NCBI GenBank assembly: GCA_934047225.1
Contig: OW203993.1
Coordinates: 27,294,069 to 27,358,068, forward strand
DNA from: Ypsolopha sequella
Lineage: Eukaryota > Arthropoda > Insecta > Lepidoptera > Ypsolophidae
Direction: 5' to 3'
DNA length: 64,000 nt
Part shown: positions 55,378-64,000 of the stretch, piece after piece
Layout of the letters: the number at the start of each line of letters is the position of its first letter
Numbering within the stretch: position 1 is the first letter of the stretch
Made by a program: the position numbers and the translations under genes
Notes under the pieces: model-generated
What the model saw: the letters and a program-made list of their open reading frames with translations, nothing else
The model's database searches: none
What the model was told of the DNA's origin: nothing

Positions 55378-58099
55378 TCATGAATACATGGTAGAGGGAA
55401 AAGTAGATTGCTGCGGAGCTTGAGGAATTGCTGATGATGATGACTCAACATCAGATTGATTAAATGCTTGTTGTTGTCTTGCTTCGTCGGACTCGTTTGC
55501 AGGAAGGAGTTTTAACTTGTTAACTGGGCGTTTCAAAATATTGCCCTGAGTCTTTAACGTGACTACTCTGACATATCCATCTCTTCCTGGGTGTAGTTCC
55601 AGGACCCTTCCCAGGACAAATTTGCCCGGAGCCATCCTTAATGACTAACACATCGTCTACTTGCAGGTTTTTCAGTGGGGTTCTCCACTCGGACCTAATC
55701 TGCAGTTGCTGTAGATACTCAGATGACCAACTTTTCCAGAACTGCTTGTTCATTGCTTGCACAAGTTGCCATCGTTTTCCCAAATTAATTGATTCTGTGT
55801 CTGTTTGCGGTCTTGATAATAATGATCCTCCTACCAGAAAATGTCCAGGTGTAAGGCAATCGTCATCTGTGCTCTCCGTTAATGCGCATAACGGTCTTGA
55901 ATTGAGACATGCTTCAACCTGACAGAGATGAGTGGTAAATTCTTCAAAGGTCAGTTTTTGTTCGCCTAAAACTCGCTTCAAATGTCGCTTCAGGCTCTTC
56001 ACTGCTGATTCCCAAATCCTACCTGCATTACAGTGAGCAGGGCAATTGAAGTGCCAAACTATGTTCATTTCTTAAATTTTGCTGAATAGGTCTTTATCTA
56101 GACTTTGATTGATTTCTTGCCGTGCCGTTATCAGAATACATGTTCAGTGGCGTAGCCCTACGTGCACGGAATCTGTGAAATGCTGCTAACGCAGTACAAC
56201 TTAGGTCGGATACGAGTTCTAAATGTACGGCTTTCGTGGCCAGACATACGAAAACAACAACGTATCCTTTAATGTTCTAATGCCTCGTCCTTTGTTGGTT
56301 TTCAAGTGCACATGCCCCGTGAAGTCAACACCGCAATGTGTAAATGGCCTTGAACGTGTGACTCTTGGCTGTGGCAAATCAGCCACGATTTGTTGCTGTG
56401 TTTTTTCGCTGCTTGCTCGTCGACATACTACACATTGTCTTAACTGTCTTTTAACAGTACGGATACCGCTTATAATCCAAAATTTGTCTCTGATATAGGT
56501 GAGTGTAAGTTTTGGACCTCCGTGCAGTGTCGTCATATATGCTTGCCTAATAATCAACTCAATCAGTCGACTATGGCTTGATAAAATGATTGGATGTTTA
56601 GCTGCGATGCTGATATTTGAGTGTTTGAGCCGACCGCCCACTCTCAAAATGCCTTGTTCATCTAGAAACGGATTCAGGCATGCTAAATTGCTCTTTGTTT
56701 GTACACGCCCCTTTTTCATGATTCTATTTATATCTTCTTAAAACTCGTCAGTTTGATAGTGTTTTATAATTAAATTGAACGCGTTGTTTATTTCTGTAGC
56801 ACGCGACAATTAAGCTTTCGCTGCATTTTGCTTATCGGAAAAGTTTGTAATATACCGTGTCATACAAGCCATTACTTTTGCGACAAACGTAATTGAGCTG
56901 TGTTCATACATGAGCTGTTTAATGATAATCGGATTGAATTCCGATTTCTTGATTTCACCAGATGATGCTTCTGTTTGCTTGTTTGCGACGCCAACAATGG
57001 TCGTTTGTTTTTTGCTCTCTATGGTGGGTTCTGGGTACTTGATATCCGGAATGGGTTCATCATTGCATAGCCAGTCTGGTCCTTGCCACCACAGAGAACG
57101 CTCTGATAGTTGTTTGTAGTCAGTCCTCGGGAAGCACAGTCAGCTGCATTTTCTTCTGACCTAACGTGGTGACAGTTTGATGCTGGAATGATTTGTTTAA
57201 TGTTCTGCACTCTGTTAGCTACAAATTGCTTCCATCTAGAGACATCTCCCTGTAACCAACCTAAGACTATCATAGCGTCGGTCCATGCATATACTTTGCA
57301 TTGCTCCATAGGTAGCGTCTCTATAACTTTTTTCATGAGCTGTGATAACAGATTTGCACTACAGAGCTCGGGGGGGAAACTTGTTTGTTTAAGGGCGCTA
57401 ATTTTGTTTTAGCTGCCACCAGACTTGATTTAAGCTCGCCTTTATTATTCTTCGTTACTACATAGATAGTGCAAGCATAGCATTTTGGTGTCGCGTCACA
57501 GAAGCCGTGTAGTTGATATTGTTGACTAGTATTTCCATAATGTTCAAAACCTGGCTTCATAGGCAACCCGATAGTCTCTTTGTGGTTGCTTGATAAAAAT
57601 CTTCGCAATATTGTTCCTGCTCATTCATGACAGATGATGTACTCTCAACATCCTCCATCTCAAAGAATCTTGATATCTCCGATAAATCATTTATAACAAC
57701 ACAGCAGTTGAAATTTTTCACGTATCCTGATAAAATCCATCCTAATTTAGTTTTCTGTGCTATTGGAGCCTGCGCTGGACCCTTGATCAGTCCACTCATA
57801 ATAATGTCCGAGTAAACGCTCGCGTCCAACAGTATGTCAATTGGCTTAGAGACATTATACTTCGGGTCTGCTAATTCGATATTCTGAAGATGATGCCATG
57901 TTTGTTTATTAAAACTCATAGTCGGTAAATTGTTATTTCTAACTTTTGATAATACTAGAGCTTGTGTGGTAAAATTATAATCTTCGTAAATGGATAGACA
58001 TTCCATGGTTACCAAACCTTTGCTTTGCTTGGTTCCCGTACCAATGCCTGATACTGATGCGTGATAAGGACTTCGCTTCAAACCTAACATCTGAGCCAA
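55378..58099 (-). pseudogene. BEL/Pao pol relic, copy 3
   Basis: Same as 42078-44799 at an offset of exactly 13300, including the deletion of the reverse transcriptase and every frame change noted there. Confidence 0.88.
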
Positions 58100-58108
58100 A
58101 ACTACAAT

Positions 58109-58319
58109 TTTCGTTTCTCTGTCTGTCTTTCTGTGTCTCTGTCCGTCTTACTGTCTCTCTGTTCCGTTTTAAATTTAGAACCACTCAACAGATTTGGATG
58201 CGCTTTCTTCATTATTACAGTAAAATAAAGGCTATAAGAGTATTGATAAAAAAAACATCAAGCTAAAAACGGGGCAAAGATTGAATAATCGCGAACGGGC
58301 CCGCGAGCGAAAGGCTAGT
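58109..58319 (+). mobile_element. Helitron-like 3' end, copy 3
   Basis: Same as 31500-31710, ending GGCTAGT at 58319. Confidence 0.5.
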
Positions 58320-58432
58320 CTATCTATACTAGTAATATTATTAAAAAGGTCGTTTCTATATTGAATATTTTAGTAACATTATAAATGAAATGGGTTGTTA
58401 ACTTGTTGTACCTTCTGCCTCTCTCAAAATAT

Positions 58433-58502
58433 AAACTACTTGTTTCCGCAGGGGAGGGGGGGACCCCCTGAACCCCTCCCCCCCTGCGAAAACAAGTAGT
58501 TT
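58433..58502. repeat. G/C-rich hairpin, copy 3
   Basis: Identical to 31825-31894. Confidence 0.85.
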
Positions 58503-59124
58503 TTTTTATTATTGGCCAAGATAATTGGACACCTCATACAAGTATTATTATTCCTAGACTATGGTCTAATTATCGTGGTCTCTAAAAATAATATATCTGT
58601 CTAATGAACCTATCAATATATAATAATAGTTACGAACATAAATGTCTTATGTCTTAATATTTACTGAAGTACCTTTTACAACACAAATTCAATTCGTCAT
58701 CGGCAACGGCGCTGCGGGAAGTGCAGGCCCTTTGCCCTTGCGTAACAAAGCACAGGTTTGTTTATTCTGTGGCTCAGGCACCCGTTTGAGCCGTAGCGGC
58801 TGAGGCTGGTCGCCGAACAACGGTAGGCGGGGCCGGCCCTCCCTCCGCGCTTTCGGCTTTTCATATACACTCTAGGGGTAGTAGCCACAAGACTGTATAG
58901 AGTCGAGTTGTGCTGAGTCGGCTTTTAAACATGACTTTTACAAAATAGCCGCCGGGTGCTTGGCAGTTGGCAGTCGATACGTTCCGTTTCACGTATTTTT
59001 ATGGCATAATACCTTTTGGCAGCCCGTAGATTGAAGGAATTGCGTTTCATTTCGCGTAAATCTTTCAATGTTAATTTTAATCGTTATGAAATAAAACAGC
59101 GGCTCCGGCAAAAAAAAAAACGCT

Positions 59125-60208
59125 AAAAGGGTTCAATTACACCCTAACTACCCCTTCTCATTTACAAAATAATCAAAATTAGGTGTTCATCATCTATATC
59201 CAACCCTATTATACTGTAACTAGTTTTATCTATGTAAGTATGTACATTAAAATGTCGGAAGTATGCGTGACAAAACAATGGTTCTGGCATAATAACAGCG
59301 TTGTACTCTACTGGCTGCAACACATGCTGAGTCAGGGCTTTTTTATCCAGCACTTCATGTTTTGTTTTGTACCTAAAATGTGTTTGAATTATTTTGTTGA
59401 TAGTGCTGAGTAAATAAAGATTATATCTATCTATCTCTTTACCTATCTAAATCAATTTGTTTAGACCTAACAATGACCAATCGACGCAGTTTTATTTTTA
59501 CTTTGCAGCTCTCTAGCACAAAAACGCAGCGACGTAGGACCTTAAGTGACTGGACAAAATCGATTTGTTTTGACCCACACTTTAATCCCTATTGATATGA
59601 AACATGGGCAAATATTTTGCTCGCCAGCTCCGTAACTATAAATAAATGAAAGTATACTTGCAGTTTTAGTTTTGCAGAAACCGTCGAATGCCGTCTTATA
59701 TCTCTGCTTCATTACAATAACGTTTTTGTAACACGATTTGTGATAGCCGTAATTCTGTACCGACTCGATTGTACGATGAATATCACCATATTTCAAAATT
59801 TTTTAGTTTCGTCGAAAAAGTATCATAAAAAAGCACTTCTCAAAAGAGTCATTGTTAAAATCCAGCAGTGTTCCAACAGTGTCACACAGGAACCACATCT
59901 TCATTGTTGAAAAGCAATAAGTTCACCAGTAAAATAAATAACGTTATCCGGAATCAAGCTATTTGTAATTGAAAAATGGCGGCAAAAGCGCGCTTTTTTT
60001 TTTGTTGAAAATTTATCCTGAATACAAGACCTTTAGGCCATTTCAGAAATGGAGAAGTATCTCAAATCGACTGTTTTTTTTTGTTATTCCAAATGTTTTG
60101 AACCGATTTGAATGATTCGTTTTGAGATTGGCCATGATATGATGCAGGTCTAAAATGACAGCATACCACCCGAGATTTGCTTTGTGGGATGAGGATTTCT
60201 AATTCAAA
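59125..60208 (+). repeat. Single 1.08-kb repeat, copy 3
   Basis: Only one unit is present here, against two in the other copies. This accounts exactly for the 1082-base shorter spacing. Confidence 0.92.
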
Positions 60209-60631
60209 TAATTTATTTTGTAAAACAGGTATAAATAATACACCTTATAGTAAAACACACAATAGAAAACACTTTCTACACGTCAGATTTAATCTTGAAA
60301 AAAACAGTATTTATTAAAATAATGAACGTACATGAACTAAATAAAAGGTATATTTAATTTATACAGTAATAACAAGGTGAAATCCAATTAACCGACCGAA
60401 CCCATACCGGAGACCCGGCCAGAGACCAGGGACAAGGTTCAATGATAATTTTGTTTAAAACAGTAAATAGTACTTGACCTAAGTTAAGGCTGTTCAAGTT
60501 ATATCTTGTCGTTCGGAAACATTTATACTGTGATGTTGGCGTTTCTGAACGAACCCCCGTGTGTCAAACTTGCTGCTGAAATGGTTGCGTAATAAAACAA
60601 GTAATATTCTGTAAAATATTCTTTTTAATGC

Positions 60632-61663
60632 ATGGACGCCTATCTAAGACCAGCACAACAAAGATTATGGGCTAATTTTAAGTGCGAGTCAAGTGTAAAA
60701 AGTGGAAATATTCAACACTTACCCCAGTTACGGGCGGATAATTACACGGCGTGGAAATTACGAGTTGAAGCTCTTCTCGACGACAAACAGGTGCTGGAAG
60801 TACTAAAATGTGGCCTGAAAGACATAAATAGCAGCATAGACTTAAAAAAACAGAATGCTACTGCGAAATCTACAATAATTCAATGCATGGCAGACAAATA
60901 CCTAACCCACATTCAGGACTATGTAACAGCAAAGGAAATGTTTGGAAAGCTGGACAGTATTTTCCAGAGAAAGAGTGTATTCTCAAAATTAATATTAAAA
61001 AGAAAGCTCATAAGCTTGAAATTGCAGAGAAATGTAAAATTGGAGGATTATTTTCAACAATCCGACCAAATTGTTAGAGAGATTGAGGCGTTGGATACAA
61101 ACATGACCCCAAAAGACAAAAATTGTCACTTGTTACCATCATTAAATGAAAACTATGAATATGTAATCACAGCGATTGAAACGCTCAACACGGATATAAA
61201 CCTAGAATTTGTGAAGTCAAGACTATTATACGAAGAGGCCAAAATTAAGCAAAGAAGTACTAGTGAAGTTTCATTTAGAGCGAACACAGAACAATATAAC
61301 CATAGAAATAAAAGTCGTGGAAGGACATCCAATAATAATCATAACAACAGAACTAGAGGTGGACTTTTCATAAGAAGACGCGGACGTGGCCGTTTTCAAG
61401 GCAATCATAATTATAGAGAGCGACCTGATACAAACAAATTTGGATTTATTGCAATGAGTGCAACTATCAATCATAACGAAATTAACCTGTTTATTTTGGA
61501 TTCAAGGGTGACCAATCATATGGTACAGCCAGAGTTAGAGAAATATATGACTAGAGTACAAAAGTTGAAACATCCAGTTGAGATACGTGTTGGCAATGGA
61601 GAAAAATTATTTGCCTACACAGAATACAGAATAATAAAAGGCAAGGGCGGACTTATTCCTTAA
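60632..61663 (+). CDS. Truncated copia Gag, 343 aa (copy 3)
   Basis: Translation identical to copy 1 (Asn at the variable codon, base 61101). Confidence 0.8.
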   Translation: MDAYLRPAQQRLWANFKCESSVKSGNIQHLPQLRADNYTAWKLRVEALLDDKQVLEVLKCGLKDINSSIDLKKQNATAKSTIIQCMADKYLTHIQDYVTAKEMFGKLDSIFQRKSVFSKLILKRKLISLKLQRNVKLEDYFQQSDQIVREIEALDTNMTPKDKNCHLLPSLNENYEYVITAIETLNTDINLEFVKSRLLYEEAKIKQRSTSEVSFRANTEQYNHRNKSRGRTSNNNHNNRTRGGLFIRRRGRGRFQGNHNYRERPDTNKFGFIAMSATINHNEINLFILDSRVTNHMVQPELEKYMTRVQKLKHPVEIRVGNGEKLFAYTEYRIIKGKGGLIP

Positions 61664-61907
61664 AGAAATTTCTTCCAGTCAACCGATGGTGTGGAGAAAG
61701 AAAAAAAATTACAAGTATCATATTTGTGCAAAAAGAAAAATAATCTTCTTCAAGCCTAATATTTTAATATAATACACTACATACATACTAATACATACAC
61801 AAATACATAAATACATACATACAAATAAAGTAGCATCAGCTAAAGTACAAATAAAGTAGCAGTCAGTCTAGTCAGAAAGATGAAAGGTAATAATTTTTCA
61901 GGTTAAA

Positions 61908-62279
61908 TCTAAAAGAGGACACAGAAGGAAGATTTCTGAGGGTTTGCGGAAGTTCATTCCAAAGCCGAACTGCATTGACCGTAAACTATTTAGAAAAACG
62001 ATCAGTGGTGTGCGCAGGCATCGCCAGATCGATATAATGACAAAACCGAAGCGCTCTGTTGCTGCGATTAGTGCGTAGGAAAAATCTTTTTTTTAAATAA
62101 TTAGGGTAAACAGGATTATGGAGAACATTATATAACAGGGAAAGAATGTGTACGTTCCTGCGAAGACGAATAGGAATGTAGGAATAGGAAGACGAAATGG
62201 CTGCTGCGCGAGTGTTGAAGAACTTGTTTTGTTTGTACTGCGAATATTTGGCTGCTGGAGTTTTTGTTTGCCCGTACAA
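61908..62279 (-). pseudogene. LINE reverse transcriptase tail, copy 3
   Basis: Same as 36390-36761. Confidence 0.75.
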
Positions 62280-62808
62280 AAACTTATACCACTTTTTCAG
62301 TCGGTAGTGTTAATTGTTAAGGTGATTACCCACGCCAACGGCCTTGAGCAATCGGCCTCACCTCCGGGGAGTTACAGGCGCTGCTCCCCGCATGCCTCTG
62401 CGCAGACGCCCCGCGCCCCTCTACAAAGATCGCTAGCGTCGAAATGATTCACACCTCGTAGCGAGGTAGAAATAAATTTATGTAGCATTGTTTTATGCGT
62501 AAACCTATAACTATAACTTTTGTAGCTCAATAGGCTGTGGTGCTGTAACAGAGAGATGTGACCATTCTGTTCCTACTACTACACGGTGATATTTTGGTAG
62601 TTTTGAAAACAAACTAGTGATTATAGTAATCGCGAACTAGTGGTGATAGTACTGAAATCGCGAAAATATATAAAACATATACAACAAAATCGGTTATGTG
62701 AGGATACCCGAAAGTGACCAAGTTGATATTGGGGTCAGACCTTTATAAATCTTGGGCTTGAGCGGTAACAGACGAGCGTCACTTTGCAGTTGGTAACCGT
62801 CAACAGTA

Positions 62809-62968
62809 GGCCCACCATGAGTTTGGCACTCGATATACGTTAGCGACTGCGTAAAATATAATGTATTGGAAATTCTGGTTCCTCTCGTATACCGCTAGAA
62901 CCGCTAAACTCATACAAATGTTTTACGCTGTCGCTAACGTGCATCGAGTGCCAAACTCATGGTAGGCC
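62809..62968. mobile_element. MITE with long TIRs, copy 3
   Basis: Same as 37291-37450. The unit ends 270 bases further on. Confidence 0.75.
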
Positions 62969-63238
62969 AGAGGCACAGTATTATACTGTGCCAGAGGATT
63001 GAGGTAACTAATGTCGGAGGTAACCGTCTAATGATGGTAGCGTCAGCCGTCGTCGGTTGCAGTCAAACAATTTTTCATAAAAAGTGTCTGTTTTTATATT
63101 TGAATGATTTTTGAACGATAATGACGAAAAAATATATATATTGATAAAATATAATTTTATTACAATTTTTGTTAATTTCGGTGCTTTTAGAGACTTGAGT
63201 GGTATGTATCGGTTATTTGCGGGTCTCATAATAAAACC

Positions 63239-63703
63239 TGAGCACGCGATATGACGGCAGTGCTTTGTATCACCATAGGTTTTAAAAATAGCGGGAAGTG
63301 AAGAGAAATAATTACGAAGATGAAAGATCTGACCTTGGGAAGGAGCTGCATGCACCACAAACCACGCTTCGCCTGAGCCACCAAGTCTCTGGTGTTCTCC
63401 AAGATGGTTTTCTTCTTCCTCTTCGTGCCTGGTTGCGCTCTTCTCGGCTAATCTTCTTCGTAATAGTAATAGATGAAAATGAGGCGCACAGCGGGTGCGA
63501 TCTCAAAATGGCGGGCGGTAGGGTCGAGGTAGGACCTAGTCGAATGACAATCAGCGTATACCTCCGGCGTGAAAGGCTTCTGATTGACGACTGCTTGATT
63601 TGCGTCCAAAACTAAGCGGGTGGAGATGCAGCGAAAATGACAGTTGAAAATATTAATTCACAACTACCCCGCAGTATGAGAGCCACAAGAAGTGGCGCGA
63701 ACA
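63239..63703 (-). repeat. 3' LTR of a BEL/Pao retrotransposon (465 bp)
   Basis: The left edge is exactly where homology to the 13.3-kb unit ends (63238/63239). The interval starts TGAGCA and ends GAACA, the TG…CA form of an LTR. Just outside its right edge, the minus strand has GCCGGGGGCAAA, a purine tract in the right place for a minus-strand element whose pol ends at 63804. The five bases before it (AAACC, 63234-63238) would be one side of the target duplication; the other side is outside the window. Confidence 0.75.
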
Positions 63704-63715
63704 TTTGCCCCCGGC
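63704..63715 (-). other. Polypurine tract of the BEL/Pao element
   Basis: GCCGGGGGCAAA on the minus strand immediately precedes the LTR start (TGTTCG). In this position it would prime plus-strand DNA synthesis. Called by position and composition. Confidence 0.55.
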
Positions 63716-63803
63716 GTTAAAACCATTGGTTTTAAAATAAGAATAGAAAAGTAAAAATAAGACAGAGAATAACGAAATTTTGAAGCGGGGGCAAAGAAAG
63801 GAG

Positions 63804-64000
63804 TTATTGAGATGGGAGAGGGCAAAGACGCACGACAGGTCGTTTGTAAACACCTGTCGTCGTTTTGACAGAAGCTACCCTAATGACATTATCTTTGCCA
63901 GGGTATACAGCTACAATAACACCGAGCGGCCATTGAAGCGGTGGAGTGTTATCGGTAACTACAACGACAACAGATCCAATTTTGATTGGGTTGGAAGGTG
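63804..64000 (-). CDS. BEL/Pao pol C-terminus (DUF5641), partial at window edge
   Basis: Open on the minus strand from the window edge to TAA at 63804-63806. It reads IGSVVVVTDNTPPLQWPLGV, then VAVYPGKDNVIRVASVKT, KRPVVRLCPLP. This is the DUF5641 domain that closes BEL/Pao Pol after the integrase. It differs clearly from the C-terminus in the 13.3-kb units (LGRVLELHPGRDG…), so it is another BEL family. No break is seen in the visible part, so the element may be young. The rest of pol lies beyond 64000. Confidence 0.8.
   Translation of the reverse strand, partial: PSNPIKIGSVVVVVTDNTPPLQWPLGVIVAVYPGKDNVIRVASVKTTTGVYKRPVVRLCPLPSQ

Larger units (their letters stand above)
28704..63238 (+). repeat. 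Tandem array of a 13.3-kb segment, ~2.6 copies
   Basis: Copy 1 is 28704-42021, copy 2 is 42022-55321 and copy 3 is 55322-63238 (phase set by the gap). Copies 1 and 2 are offset by exactly 13300 from about 33.6 kb onward. Copy 3 lacks one 1082-bp repeat, so its offset to copy 2 drops to 12218 after about 59.1 kb. Identity is close to complete: in the 1032-bp copia gag one substitution is seen (35583 A, 48883 C, 61101 A). Copy 3 stops at 63238, where a BEL LTR begins. Confidence 0.95.

Noticed and set aside
28704..63238. A prophage, gene cluster or defence island
   Set aside because: The repeated segment consists of unrelated decayed retroelements and transposons with no shared pathway; nothing suggests a working multi-gene system.

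Overview
The window is eukaryotic nuclear DNA, most likely from a moth or butterfly. It is AT-rich and almost free of host genes. It carries repeat types I associate with Lepidoptera: RTE retrotransposons with an (ATGG)n tail and the 'ggacataggcct' 3' motif, a GGGTTCCGTA-bounded repeat, Helitron-like ends finishing in CTAGT, and MITEs. The order is assigned from remembered repeat consensuses, not from a conserved host gene. A 200-base N run at 28501-28700 marks an assembly gap.

Layout. 1-560: a tRNA-Ser-like SINE and one possible terminal exon of a host gene (minus strand). 780-5554: three hAT-family elements, one with a broken BED/hAT transposase and a small MITE nested in its 5' leader. 6250-8160: a foldback element and a decayed CR1/Jockey-type LINE end with its own nested insertion. 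8924-9241: a piggyBac-type cysteine-rich domain fragment. 9488-13950: AT-rich palindrome-rich repeats, four short inverted-repeat elements and a dimeric satellite. 14173-18687: the most intact coding unit, two minus-strand genes in tandem. One is a spliced protein with a CIDE-N-like domain and resemblance to SAMD3-like proteins. Its stop lies 8 bases before the ATG of a 906-residue C2H2/DDE transposase-like protein. 18975-28356: a 429-bp palindrome, a 4-bp-TSD element, RTE copies (one with an 11-bp target duplication), the GGGTTCCGTA repeat and a tandem array of 330-365-bp units.

28704-63238: about 2.6 near-identical tandem copies of a 13.3-kb segment. Each copy is a mosaic of dead elements: BEL/Pao pol lacking reverse transcriptase with a downstream env-like relic, a Helitron-like end, a 1.08-kb repeat, an intact truncated copia gag, a LINE end, a MITE, gypsy gag-protease joined to a YqaJ-type nuclease relic, a tRNA-like SINE piece and a Crypton-like tyrosine recombinase relic. 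The third copy is cut at 63238/63239 by the LTR of a second BEL/Pao element whose pol runs off the window.

The genes do not form a host pathway. They belong to independent mobile elements, mostly broken. The exceptions worth attention are the two-gene element at 14-18.7 kb and the copia gag that stays open in all three copies. The tandem amplification itself must be confirmed as real rather than an assembly product.
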